This document shows, piece after piece, positions 35,343 to 43,449 of a DNA stretch of 64,000 nucleotides. The notes under the pieces were generated by a model. That model saw only the letters and a list, made by a program, of their open reading frames with translations, did no database searches and was not told where the DNA came from. A program made the position numbers and the translations under genes. The stretch covers positions 1-64,000 of the forward strand of contig JBMOLN010000007.1 of the NCBI GenBank assembly GCA_049325475.1. Reading direction: 5' to 3'. How positions within the stretch are numbered: the stretch's first letter is position 1; every line of letters begins with the position of its first letter. Source of the DNA: MWCR01 sp049325475 (lineage in GTDB: Bacteria > Patescibacteriota > Patescibacteriia > 2-12-FULL-60-25).

Positions 35343-35582
35343 ATGGAAAAATATTTCGTTCTTTTCACCCTGATCCTCGCTACCTTCACCGCCGGCTGCT
35401 TCTCGGCCACGCCGCCATCCAAGTTCGTCTGCGATTGCTGCAGGCGTCCGGACTGCGGTCCGTTCGAAGAGTGCGTGTTCCCGGTGGCAGACAAGGGCGT
35501 GCGCTGTCCCCGCGGCTGTGACTTCCGCCGGCGCCGCCCTCCCATTAAGGTTCGGATCAACCACAATCCGAATCTCCACTAA
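35343..35582 (+). CDS. Small Cys-rich predicted lipoprotein, 79 aa
   Basis: Signal peptide with lipobox FTAGC (Cys19), then eight further Cys in 50 residues (VCDCCRRPDCGPFEEC, VRCPRGC), which could form disulfides or bind metal. The tail is basic. It lies in the GC-rich island downstream of the first lipoprotein. A weak AAAGGT precedes the ATG. Family unknown. Confidence 0.6.
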   Translation: MEKYFVLFTLILATFTAGCFSATPPSKFVCDCCRRPDCGPFEECVFPVADKGVRCPRGCDFRRRRPPIKVRINHNPNLH

Positions 35583-35624
35583 CTTCCTCCCGGGTCTCAC
35601 CCACCCGGGAGCGCTGTACCTGCC

Positions 35625-35678
35625 TAATTAGCTATCAGCTATAAGCCATAAGCTATCAGCTATCAGCCATCAGCTAGT
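35625..35678. repeat. Heptamer-period array, seven units
   Basis: AGCTATC, AGCTATA, AGCCATA, AGCTATC, AGCTATC, AGCCATC, AGCTAGT. Confidence 0.9.
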
Positions 35679-35720
35679 TAAGTGAGTACAGCTCGTCGAC
35701 AATTAAACCAAGGATATATC

Positions 35721-36023
35721 ATGAAAATCATTCGTGAAAACGAAGAAATCATTAAGATCTCCGACGGCATGTTGTGCCTGCTCCTGACGTTTGGCGCCTT
35801 CATGGCCTGCCTCATGATCACGGGCCTTCGGCTCACAACCGAAAGCGACGGCGTCTGGCTCCATGTCATCATCCTCATGCCCACGGTCTGCGGCCTCCCC
35901 ATAGTCGCAGGCATCATGGGCTACCTCATAAGCCACGTCCTGTGGCGGGGTTTTAGCTCAAACCGGGGCAACACCCCTCTCCTTAACCGGAGTGAGGGTT
36001 ATGACGAATTTGAAGACGGGTAG
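35721..36023 (+). CDS. Small two-helix membrane protein, 100 aa
   Basis: Begins MKIIRENEEIIKISDG, then two hydrophobic segments (about residues 16-38 and 48-72, the second with LMPTVCGLPIVAGIMGYLI) and an acidic tail. AAGGAT precedes the ATG at 35721. It is the last protein gene before the long RNA locus. No family recognised. Confidence 0.6.
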   Translation: MKIIRENEEIIKISDGMLCLLLTFGAFMACLMITGLRLTTESDGVWLHVIILMPTVCGLPIVAGIMGYLISHVLWRGFSSNRGNTPLLNRSEGYDEFEDG

Positions 36024-36055
36024 GGGGTTGACCCCTCCTCTCGCGAGAGGAGGGG

Positions 36056-36084
36056 TTGACAAAACCCTCAATCCGTGCTATACT
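36056..36084 (+). promoter_or_regulatory. Consensus promoter of the long structured RNA
   Basis: TTGACA (36056-36061), 17 nt, TATACT (36079-36084) with TGC before it. This is one of the two best promoters in the window, and no ORF longer than ~14 codons follows it in frame with a ribosome site. Confidence 0.85.
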
Positions 36085-36173
36085 TCTTGGTCGCGCTGTT
36101 AAAGGGCCTCTGTCCTAACAGCCCGATCATGAACATCGAAAAAAGAAAGGATTTGTGATGCCTGGTGAACAGG

Positions 36174-36979
36174 GAGCGCCGCCGAGGGCGTAGAAAAAAT
36201 TCTCGGATGCATCATCACTCCTCAAGCTTGAGATTTACAAGGGTAAAGAAAATCCGCTAACAGGGTTTGCGTTAAAACCTTGGTGCTCCAAAAGTCTGAA
36301 ATACTGGAGGTATAAGCAGGAATGTGTGAACAGATAGCGCCTACCTGGTGGCGTGGAAATAAATAATCAGGCAAGTCCGAAATAAAAAAAAGCGCAAAAA
36401 ACCAGTGACCGGATCTGGTATAAAAACCGGCTCGCCATCTAGGTAAGGCATGAACCCTGGAAATTTAGGTACTGCGCGGCCAAAGAGACTGTCGCAGTAA
36501 AACCTGTTCCTGCCAAACGACCGGCAGGATCGCCCCTCGCAGAGCGTGCGCGCCTGCGATACAAACAAAGGAACCCCGCATGGGAGGGCACCCATGATTC
36601 GATCGTCTTGAGCGCCAAGGAGGCGGCGCTAACAGAAATGGCCTCGGCACCAGACGACGCAAACGCGTCACTGTGAAAGGAGGTATAAGCAGGAATGCTT
36701 TCCATTTGAGCGCCTGGAGACAGACGGCGCTAACATGAAATAGTCGCACCGTACGATACGCCGGCCCCCGCACGACGTCAGACGGGTTCCCGGCACACGG
36801 CAGGAAACGGTGCAAACTGTCATAAAAAAAATTCAAAAAAAAAGGCTCCATCGGGGCAAAAATCGCCAACCGCCCACGGAGCCACTTGCAGAGGGATAAA
36901 CAGACCCTCGCTGAAAGGATGGATATGCTCCTTTCTCAATAAGCGCCTAGTGGCAGACGGCGCTAACAGAAATAGTCCC
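36174..36979 (+). repeat. Five repeated hairpin modules within the RNA
   Basis: Modules C, D, E (36609-36638, 36707-36742, 36940-36975) end in GGCGCTAACA(G/T)GAAAT(A)G-like sequence; A and B share TGAACAG, two bases, AGCGCC. Modules B and D are preceded by the same 19 nt (GGAGGTATAAGCAGGAATG, at 36306-36324 and 36679-36697). In A, B, D and E an AAAGGA/GGAGG and an ATG lie before the hairpin. Confidence 0.8.
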
Positions 36980-37335
36980 TCCGCCACATCGAGCCGCGCG
37001 GCCCGTCCAAAAACCCGGCTACCCGGCATCAGTTCCCCGGCGAGGAAACTGCCAAGAAATTAGTATTAAAATCGACACCTCTCCGCCTCCCAGGCACCCG
37101 ACCGGCGCAACTCGACGATTCGCGCCATGCGCCTGAGGACGGCCACAATGGACTTTGCCTCCGTCGGCTTCCATGTCCGAAGCCCGCGGCCTTGGCCTTT
37201 GCCAATGGCCCTTCCGGAGGCGCAAAAAGTCACCCGCCCCTTACATCTCTCCGAGCGACGTTCGCAATGAACGTAATATTTCCTACCGCTCGGAACCCTT
37301 TCTTAGCGAATAAATATTTGTTCCCTAAGAATTGA

Positions 37336-37362
37336 CAAAAAACCCGTAACCGCGGGCTTTTT
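37336..37362 (+). terminator. Intrinsic terminator of the long RNA
   Basis: AACCCG / CGGG(C)TT hairpin followed by six T. Confidence 0.8.
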
Positions 37363-37369
37363 TGTTTTA

Positions 37370-37495
37370 CAACTCCTCCCAACCCTCCTCTTTATCAAAG
37401 AGGAGGACTTAAATAACTAAACAGCTTCCTTTCTCAAGGGGGACATTAAAATAATAGCCCCTCCTTGAGAAAGCAGGGGTTGGGGTGGATTTAAA
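37370..37495. repeat. GGAGG-type hairpin repeats
   Basis: CCTCCTCTTTATCAAAGAGGAGG hairpin and a CCCCTCCTTGAGAAAGCAGGGG relative with GGTTGGGGTGG tail, same class as 32785. Confidence 0.55.
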
Positions 37496-37507
37496 CCGGG
37501 GGAGTTA

Positions 37508-37536
37508 TTGACTTATTTAGCATTTTATGCCATATT
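37508..37536 (+). promoter_or_regulatory. Promoter of the 264-aa gene
   Basis: TTGACT, 17 nt, CATATT; leader of ~45 nt with GGAGG. Confidence 0.55.
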
Positions 37537-37585
37537 CCACGCAGAGCCCAAGCTCTGTAAATGCGTTCTCTTTCGGAGGTGTAAA

Positions 37586-38380
37586 ATGGCTGACCTTTCA
37601 CAAATCACCCAATTAATCGGTTTGCGTCCCGAATGGGCAAGATTTGCTGTCGAAAAAAATGACGGCATCGGGCAAAACATGTCATCTTTTCCATCCATAC
37701 AATTTGGCGAAGCCCGCAATGAATTGATCAGCGTTCAAACTCCCAATTCGCTGTATCTCCGTCTTCCGGAAATGGAAGTCAAAACCATCTCCGAAATGGA
37801 TCTGGAGTGGTACGAGTCCCAGAGCCGAACTCACGTCAAATATCGCTCAGACGAATACCCGGACGATCCGCCCTACCACGAGATGGCTTTCACGCGCGTT
37901 CAAGTCCAGCTTTCGGATCAAACACGTATCCATCCGGACAATTTCGAAAAGGTTTTGGCCAGATATCTGGTGGGCATGCACGATGACATCAAGCAAGCCA
38001 TCAGCGATCACCGGCTGAATGCGCACTATCTCCAAACCGAATGCCGGCGTTCCGGCGCAGCCCGCGGCCAGCACACCAAGCACTTTGCTTTGCCGCAATT
38101 GTCCATGATCTGGCGTAACAACATGCTTTCTACCAACGTTGGCAATTACCGTCCCAACGGCGATGTCCGCAATTTCTTTGGCGGCACCGGAGTACCCGAA
38201 GGTCTTACGGGTATGTTCTTCGGCCAAATCTCACCGGACCGCCGGGATGACAGAAACAATTGGATCTGTTTCATGTCTGTTGAACTCTTCGAACAATTGT
38301 ATCTCACGTGGCTCGATGACCTGACCGGCATGGTCTTCCTCCGCCATATCGAACACTGTGGCTTGATAATCCCAGCCTAA
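37586..38380 (+). CDS. Hypothetical protein, 264 aa
   Basis: Soluble protein, not recognised, with many charged and aromatic residues (WYESQSRTHVKYRSDEYPDDPPYHEM). GGAGG lies 6 nt before the ATG at 37586; the in-frame extension upstream runs through the promoter. A terminator follows (38378-38402). Composition is back to the host type, marking the right end of the GC-rich island. Confidence 0.65.
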   Translation: MADLSQITQLIGLRPEWARFAVEKNDGIGQNMSSFPSIQFGEARNELISVQTPNSLYLRLPEMEVKTISEMDLEWYESQSRTHVKYRSDEYPDDPPYHEMAFTRVQVQLSDQTRIHPDNFEKVLARYLVGMHDDIKQAISDHRLNAHYLQTECRRSGAARGQHTKHFALPQLSMIWRNNMLSTNVGNYRPNGDVRNFFGGTGVPEGLTGMFFGQISPDRRDDRNNWICFMSVELFEQLYLTWLDDLTGMVFLRHIEHCGLIIPA

Positions 38381-38402
38381 GCTCCTCGCTTGGGCTTTTT
38401 TA
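38378..38402 (+). terminator. Intrinsic terminator
   Basis: CCTAAGC / GCTTGGG hairpin followed by T run. Confidence 0.75.
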
Positions 38403-38404
38403 AA

Positions 38405-38460
38405 TCCCTCTCCCCTTCGACGTGCGTCGAAGACCCTCTCCCGCGCGCAAGAGAGGGTAG
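38405..38460. repeat. CCCTCTCCC / GAGAGGG hairpin repeat
   Basis: CCCTCTC arms around TTCGACGTGCGTCGAAG, member of the class at 32364. Confidence 0.6.
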
Positions 38461-38557
38461 TCAAATACATTGTTTCATTCTTTCATTTTTTCATTAACGT
38501 TGATCCATTATCTTGAGTCTTGTCTCATGAGTCTGTTATGTGTTATAAAATCCCCAC

Positions 38558-38642
38558 GCACGGGTGGCGGAACTGGTAGACGCGCCGGCCTTAGGAGCCG
38601 GTGGAGCAATCCGTGAGGGTTCGAGTCCCTCCCCGTGCACCA
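38558..38642 (+). tRNA. tRNA-Leu (anticodon TAG)
   Basis: 85 nt with a long variable arm: acceptor GCACGGG / CCCGTGC, anticodon stem CCGGC-CTTAGGA-GCCGG, T arm GGTTCGAGTCCC, encoded CCA. Confidence 0.95.
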
Positions 38643-38804
38643 AGCCTTGCTTAACTGCAAGGTTTTTTATTTGGGACTCGAACGAGGAGGGGCGTTGGGG
38701 AACCTGGGTTCCCCGATGGCGGAAATATTAAAACCGATGGGTTTTAAAGAGAGGAGTCGAGTTAAACTCGACGTAGCGACGTGAGATTCCCTCCCCGTGC
38801 ACCA
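38643..38804 (+). repeat. Duplicated tRNA-Leu 3' end (possible attachment-site scar)
   Basis: TCCCTCCCCGTGCACCA at the tRNA end (38626-38642) is repeated exactly at 38788-38804. The ~146 nt between contain palindromes (GGGGAACC / GGTTCCCC, CGAGTTAAACTCG) and a reversed T-arm-like fragment. 3'-end tRNA repeats are typical of integration sites; here only a remnant is left. No gene is seen from 38643 to 39000. Confidence 0.55.
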
Positions 38805-39000
38805 CATAAAACCCCACACCCATTGCCTGACGAGATGTCGGATGATGAATGCGGGATTTTTTTATAGACATGGGGTCACGTGACGCCGCCAGACCTCCTT
38901 CATTATTTCATCTTTTCATTTTTTCATTTTTTCATTTAATATTTATCCTGCAACCTTGACCTTTAGTCAATTCCGTGCCAACCTCCACTCGGAGGTAATA

Positions 39001-39495
39001 ATGCCTACTGCAGCTCTGGCTCATAAAAGCGACGAAACCATTCTCAAAGATCTTTTAGGTCGTCTGCAACAGCGGCTTCAGCCGCAATTCGACCTGCCCC
39101 TTAAATGCTATTATTGCAGTTATCTTGACTGGCCCGGGCCCGCGCACCGCCCCTCATGGAATCAAGATGCACTCAAACTTTTACCTGATCCTTTTTATTA
39201 CATCGCCGCTTTCCGCCCGCGTAAACTCGACTGCCTAAAACACTGGATCATGTGGCTCACCGAACCTTGGCTCTTGACTGATGGCGATCAACTTATGATT
39301 TTTTCTATCCATCCCGGTCTTTACGGCTGGCCCAATAACCGCCGCGAAATCAATTGCCATATTTATCTTCCGGAAATCGCCTTCATTGTGGAGCAAGAAC
39401 TCAAGTGGTATGCCGAACAAGTAAACGCCACTTCCATCAATTGTTCCGGATTGCCCGGCTCCAAAAACCACCTTGCCAGCTGCTTTAATCTATAG
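39001..39495 (+). CDS. Hypothetical protein, 164 aa
   Basis: Soluble, Trp- and Cys-containing protein (CYYCSYLDWPGPAHRPSW; later WLTEPWLLTDGDQLMIFSI), not recognised. GGAGGTAATA precedes the ATG at 39001. Length, ribosome site and isolation match the other single-gene unknowns at 23273, 24049 and 37586, which may be a set under similar control. Confidence 0.6.
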   Translation: MPTAALAHKSDETILKDLLGRLQQRLQPQFDLPLKCYYCSYLDWPGPAHRPSWNQDALKLLPDPFYYIAAFRPRKLDCLKHWIMWLTEPWLLTDGDQLMIFSIHPGLYGWPNNRREINCHIYLPEIAFIVEQELKWYAEQVNATSINCSGLPGSKNHLASCFNL

Positions 39496-39527
39496 AGCGG
39501 TTTTTTTATTTACTATCAGATTGTAAC

Positions 39528-39652
39528 TTTCAGATTATTACCTTCTCAGCTTCTCAGATTCTTAATCGTAGTTCGAGGTTCGAGGTTCGTGCCAGATTTT
39601 AGATTGTAGATTTCAGATTCTTAATCGTAGTTCGAGGTTCGAGGTTCGTATG
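39528..39652. repeat. Heptamer-period arrays before ABC exporter
   Basis: AGATTTT, AGATTGT, AGATTTC and AGTTCGA, GGTTCGA, GGTTCGT units, in two rounds; the second ends in the -10 box of the exporter gene. Confidence 0.85.
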
Positions 39653-39659
39653 TTATAAT
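39651..39659 (+). promoter_or_regulatory. Extended -10 of a leaderless gene
   Basis: TGTTATAAT ends 6 nt before the ATG at 39666. Confidence 0.75.
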
Positions 39660-39665
39660 GGTCGC

Positions 39666-41474
39666 ATGAGTCGGGAGGGAAAGCCGGAAATTGATATTCA
39701 ATTTTCTGCCAAAGAAAAGCTCCGCGCCTATGCGCGTTTTTTAAAGATCATCTGGCAATACAATAAAGCTTTGGCCGTGTTCAGATTTACCATAATTTTG
39801 CTGGGAGCGTTTCTGCAACCTTTGGAAGTCTACTTTTTCTCTCTCTTTGTCGCCGCAATCGCCGCAAGCAATACGGAATCGGCTTTAGCGCTGTTGTCAG
39901 TCGTTATTGCCTCTTATGGATTGCGCCGTCTTGTAAATGAATTGACCTGGTCTCAGGCCGATGATTGGTTCATGAAAGCCTCCAGCGCCGCGACCCAGCA
40001 AAAAATCTGGGAATGCGTAGCTAAATTAAAACCCGAAGCTTTAACTGAAGATGAAATACGCCGCAGTCTTGATTTTGTCCGTGAAGATTTGTGGCGTTTA
40101 AACCGTCTTGCGGGCAACAGCGAATGGATGCTGCGTTCGATTTTAAAATTTTTCGGCGCCGCCGCATTGGCCTTCGCCGCTCCCTGGTGGATAAGCTTTT
40201 TGGTACTGATCGATGCGGGCCTGCAAGCGCTTAACCTGCGTTTGGAATCAAAAAATGACGTTTGGGCCGCGACTTGGAACTCAATCGAAGGCCGCAGAAT
40301 CGAATATACGCGTTATGTCTTTTTGGAAATACGTCATTTTTTACAATTGCGGCTTCTGGGCGGTGAAAAATTATTTCTAAAAAAATATATTGCCGCCAAT
40401 CAAAATATTCTGAACCGTTTTAAAAAGCTGGCTCTGAAAAGCATACGCAACCGCACCCTTCTTACCCTGATCCATGTCGGCGCCTATGCGATTGTCATAA
40501 TTATCATGGGGCAAAAATCCATAGCCGATCCGCAAAATCTTGCCGCTCTGTTTATAGCATTAAACCTGTTCGGGCTCATGGGCGAATCTTTAAACGGCAT
40601 CTCCGGATCCATTACCAAAGTATTATCAGACATGCAAATACTCGCTTATATTGACCGGCTTATGGAAAAAGAACCGGAAAAAACAACCGGACTCCCCATT
40701 CCCAAACAGCCTTTGGTTTTAGAATTCAAAAACGTAAGCTATAAATACGAAGGCGGCAAAAAATTCGCTCTAAAAAACATTAATCTGAAAATCCGCGAAG
40801 GCGAACACATCGCCATAGTCGGTGAAAACGGAGCCGGAAAAACAACCCTGCTGAAACTGCTCTCCGGTTTAGACCGGCCGACTTCCGGAAAAATACTTTT
40901 AAACGGCCGCGAGCTTAAAGATTACATACCTTCCAAGTGGCGTTCTGTCTTTCACCTCATGATGCAAGACGCTCTGCTTTACGAAGACTTTCTGCTTGAT
41001 AATTTATTTTACGGTGTCGATAAAAAAAATAAAGCCGATACGCCTTATCAAAAAGCTCTGCACATTTCCGGCTCCGATGTTGTAATATCGTCTCTTCCCG
41101 AAAAAGAAAGAACTTTTATCGGCGGATGGGCGGCTCCTCCCGGAATTACTCCGCAACAGGTTTCCGGCGGCCAGGAACAGCGCCTGCTTATCAGCCGCAC
41201 ACTCATTCACGGAGGCCGAATAATCGGTTTTGACGAACCCACATCGGCTATGGATGCCAATGCTGAAATGCGTTTCTTTGAACGCATGCTCAAAGCATCC
41301 GGATCGCGAGGCTTGATATTCATTTCCCACCGATTCTCCACCGTCCGCCGCGCCCAGCGCATCATAGTGTTCCATGAAGGCGAATTGCAGGCTCAAGGAT
41401 CGCACGAAGAACTAATAAAAAAACCCGGCAAATACTCCGAGCTCTACAACGAACAAGCCAAGTGGTACAACTAA
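39666..41474 (+). CDS. ABC exporter, fused permease and ATPase
   Basis: 602 residues. Residues ~25-320 contain five or six membrane segments of an ABC exporter; residues ~350-600 are the ATPase with Walker A GENGAGKTT (~386-394), signature VSGGQEQR (~499), Walker B IIGFDEP (~519) and the switch His in FISHRFSTV. It works as a homo- or heterodimer to export lipid, peptide or drug; substrate unknown. Leaderless start after TGTTATAAT. The 3' side converges on efp with a long inverted repeat rather than a classical terminator. Confidence 0.88.
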   Translation: MSREGKPEIDIQFSAKEKLRAYARFLKIIWQYNKALAVFRFTIILLGAFLQPLEVYFFSLFVAAIAASNTESALALLSVVIASYGLRRLVNELTWSQADDWFMKASSAATQQKIWECVAKLKPEALTEDEIRRSLDFVREDLWRLNRLAGNSEWMLRSILKFFGAAALAFAAPWWISFLVLIDAGLQALNLRLESKNDVWAATWNSIEGRRIEYTRYVFLEIRHFLQLRLLGGEKLFLKKYIAANQNILNRFKKLALKSIRNRTLLTLIHVGAYAIVIIIMGQKSIADPQNLAALFIALNLFGLMGESLNGISGSITKVLSDMQILAYIDRLMEKEPEKTTGLPIPKQPLVLEFKNVSYKYEGGKKFALKNINLKIREGEHIAIVGENGAGKTTLLKLLSGLDRPTSGKILLNGRELKDYIPSKWRSVFHLMMQDALLYEDFLLDNLFYGVDKKNKADTPYQKALHISGSDVVISSLPEKERTFIGGWAAPPGITPQQVSGGQEQRLLISRTLIHGGRIIGFDEPTSAMDANAEMRFFERMLKASGSRGLIFISHRFSTVRRAQRIIVFHEGELQAQGSHEELIKKPGKYSELYNEQAKWYN

Positions 41475-41483
41475 CTGCCAGAA

Positions 41484-41605
41484 CCTTGATTCGCAAACCG
41501 ATTATCCAACCAATTCAACATGATTACTTCATGTAAAATTTAATCTTATTCCGTAAGTAATCAAGTTAATTTTGATCGTAAATCAAGTTTAATCAAGGTT
41601 CAGAC
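41484..41605. repeat. Inverted repeat between converging genes
   Basis: GAACCTTGATT (near 41482) and AATCAAGGTTC (near 41595) are perfect 11-bp arms ~100 nt apart, enclosing smaller AT-rich repeats. It may serve as a structured 3' end for both genes. Confidence 0.5.
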
Positions 41606-41608
41606 GGT

Positions 41609-42172
41609 TTATTTGGCCCGCTCAACATATTCCCCCGTCTCGGTATTCACAATAATTTCATCTCCCTGATTTAAAAAGATGGGAACCTGCACGTAAAATC
41701 CCGTATCCGTCTTGGCCTCTTTGGTTACATTGCCGCTGGCCGTATCGCCCTTCACCGCCGGGGTTGTTTCAACAATTGTAAACTTCATTTTCTTAGGCAC
41801 CTGCAAAGCAATAGGCTTATTTTCATTCATGGAAATTATAACTTCCAGTCCGTCGCGCAAATATTTTGCATCATCGCCCACTTCCTCATCAGACATTGTT
41901 GCTTGCTCATAATTTTTATTATCCATAAAAACATAACCCGATGCGTCATGATACAGATAAGCCATGTTATGATATTCCAGTTCCGCAAAATCAATACTCT
42001 CCGATGTTTTATAAGTCTGCTCTAAAGTCTTGCCCGTCTTGGCATTCTTAATCCTGGTTCTCACAAAAGCCGCGCCTTTGCCCGGATTCACATGCTGAAA
42101 GGTCGTAACGATCCATAAATCGCCGTCTTTTTTAATCACTGCACCTTTTTTAATATCATTTGGACTACCCAT
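41609..42172 (-). CDS. efp: Translation elongation factor P
   Basis: 187 residues, three beta-barrel domains (KOW-like N-domain, OB domain, C-terminal domain). The tip loop reads HVNPGKGAAF; Lys32 is the position modified in lysine-type EF-P. EF-P relieves ribosome stalling at proline runs. An EpmA-like lysine ligase is encoded at 45128-46132 on the same strand, so Lys32 may be lysylated. The start MGSPNDIKKG is at a normal EF-P position. Confidence 0.95.
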   Translation of the reverse strand: MGSPNDIKKGAVIKKDGDLWIVTTFQHVNPGKGAAFVRTRIKNAKTGKTLEQTYKTSESIDFAELEYHNMAYLYHDASGYVFMDNKNYEQATMSDEEVGDDAKYLRDGLEVIISMNENKPIALQVPKKMKFTIVETTPAVKGDTASGNVTKEAKTDTGFYVQVPIFLNQGDEIIVNTETGEYVERAK

Positions 42173-42205
42173 ACTACGCTCACTTCGTTCGCTTAATTAC
42201 GAATT

Positions 42206-42255
42206 AATAATGAAAATTTCATTCATTCTGCACCATGCATTATGCATTATGCACT
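42206..42255. repeat. Heptamer-period array
   Basis: ATGCACC / ATGCATT / ATGCATT / ATGCACT units upstream of efp. Confidence 0.7.
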
Positions 42256-42349
42256 AATTATGTGCGTAATGTGCCTGATTATTGGGTTTTCGTCAAGCTG
42301 CAACCATACTGAAGCATCATGTAAATCCTGATAATCAAAAAAATAAAAT

Positions 42350-42372
42350 AGCCCCGCGGCACAAGCGAGGCA
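42350..42372 (-). terminator. Terminator of the 103-aa gene
   Basis: GCCTCGC / GCGGGGC hairpin followed on the minus strand by TATTTTATTTTTTT. Confidence 0.65.
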
Positions 42373-42408
42373 AGAAAGATGGAGCGGTTGCTCTAAAGAT
42401 TTTTGCCG

Positions 42409-42720
42409 TTATGTGGCAATCTCGAGGGCTAAATGCCTCACGAGCAACGGCTGGTATAAAGAAGTTTTCCGGAACGTGTGCAACGCATCCGGTATCCGCA
42501 ATCCGCGAACATTGCTGGCGCGCACCGCCTGCAAAACGTTGGTCGAATATTTTTGAATATCCACCAATGTCCGTGTCTCATCCGGGTGATCTACGGCCAT
42601 GGCCGCAAGCTTGCGCAGGGCAATCTCCAACAGCTCAAGTTGAATCTGCGCGTATTCGGGCAGACCCTTGAGCTTGATCGCTTTCCTCAACTCCTCGAAC
42701 TCCCTACGATTTCTGTACAT
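42409..42720 (-). CDS. Hypothetical helical protein, 103 aa
   Basis: All-helical, charged small protein (RREFEELRKAIKLKGLPEYAQIQLELLEIALRKL split over several helices), not recognised. GGAGGGTTGAAAA gives a ribosome site 8 nt before the ATG. A terminator lies ~40 nt after the stop. No membrane segment. Confidence 0.6.
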   Translation of the reverse strand: MYRNRREFEELRKAIKLKGLPEYAQIQLELLEIALRKLAAMAVDHPDETRTLVDIQKYSTNVLQAVRASNVRGLRIPDALHTFRKTSLYQPLLVRHLALEIAT

Positions 42721-42799
42721 TTTTCAACCCTCCGTGGTTATTGAGGATTTGAGAATACCAAAACCAAAAATCCTCGTCAAGAGGATTTGGTATGAACTT

Positions 42800-43414
42800 T
42801 CAGCTTATTATGCTTTTATAACGTTTTTCCGCCTCTTTATATCCCTTTTTATTGAAAGGTTTAAGTTTGGGTTGGAATGTTCCGAACATCCTGTCGACCA
42901 TAAAAATACAAATTCCGTAGTTTGTATTCATTCTGCCGATATCATCTACGTCACGATGATGAATTTCATGATACCCTCTTATCTTTAAAAACCAATTTTT
43001 AAAATATGTATTTTTCAGCATCCAGAACTCACTTAAATGCATCGCATCATGCATATAATTGTAAACAACAGCCGCCCAAAAACCATGAACGCCTACAAAA
43101 ACTAAAATCAAATACCAAGGAACTCCAATCAGCCACGCCAGCAAAATCAAAACCGCCATGTATGTCCCCAATGTCGCAATCCATTCAATGCCCAAACCGA
43201 ATATCGCAAACCTGTCCCTTGTCGCGGAAAGATATTCTTTATGGACCTGCGGCATTTGCGGTCCGTATAACTTCATGTGATGAATCATGTGTCCTTCGCT
43301 AAGCCATTTGTATTTATGGCTGTGCAAAAGCACATGCGCACAATAACCGGCAAATTCGGCAAAAATTACTCCCGCTAAAACGGTTATCGCAATCTGCAAC
43401 GAAATATCCCACAT
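42800..43414 (-). CDS. Fatty-acid hydroxylase / carotenoid-hydroxylase-like membrane protein
   Basis: 204 residues with about four membrane helices. The diiron histidine clusters of the sterol desaturase/hydroxylase superfamily are all present: HVLLHSH (~28-34), HMIHH (~42-46), HDAMH (~121-125) and HEIHH (~149-153). Such enzymes hydroxylate or desaturate lipids or carotenoids with O2. It is unusual for a presumed fermentative CPR-type cell, so the substrate and oxygen use deserve attention. No biosynthetic neighbours. Confidence 0.82.
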   Translation of the reverse strand: MWDISLQIAITVLAGVIFAEFAGYCAHVLLHSHKYKWLSEGHMIHHMKLYGPQMPQVHKEYLSATRDRFAIFGLGIEWIATLGTYMAVLILLAWLIGVPWYLILVFVGVHGFWAAVVYNYMHDAMHLSEFWMLKNTYFKNWFLKIRGYHEIHHRDVDDIGRMNTNYGICIFMVDRMFGTFQPKLKPFNKKGYKEAEKRYKSIIS

Positions 43415-43449
43415 ACAAATACATTATATCTTCAAGAAGAATTTTCAGC

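Larger units (their letters stand above)
36091..37362 (+). ncRNA. Candidate giant structured non-coding RNA (~1.27 kb)
   Basis: A consensus promoter and an intrinsic terminator (37336-37362) bracket a region with no credible protein gene but dense complementary arms: GCTGTTA / TAACAGC (36095-36122), TACTGCG / CGCAGTA (~36469-36500), CCTGCC / GGCAGG, TCGCAG / CTGCGA, CATGGG / CCCATG, TCGTCT / AGACGA enclosing unit C, GCACCG / CGGTGC (36746-36812), GGCTCC / GGAGCC, GAGGG / CCCTC, GGCTTC / GAAGCC, ACGTTC / GAACGT inside CCGAGCG / CGCTCGG (37250-37293). Five modules share AGCGCC...GGCG(CTAACA) hairpins (near 36174, 36335, 36611, 36709, 36942). It may be an ornate large RNA comparable in scale to GOLLD or ROOL. 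Confidence 0.65.

Noticed and set aside
36341..37225. Several overlapping minus-strand reading frames in the RNA locus
   Set aside because: They lack ribosome sites and family features, and are antisense to the segment with the promoter, terminator and repeated hairpins.
36056..37362. Group I or group II intron, tmRNA or RNase P RNA as an explanation for the long RNA
   Set aside because: It has its own promoter and terminator, does not interrupt a gene, has no reverse transcriptase or homing endonuclease, and lacks conserved core motifs (for example GAGGAAAGUCC of RNase P or a domain V hairpin).
38665..38690. A second tRNA gene on the minus strand near tRNA-Leu
   Set aside because: Only a T-arm-like fragment (GTTCGAGTCCC) is present; no acceptor, D or anticodon arms can be built.
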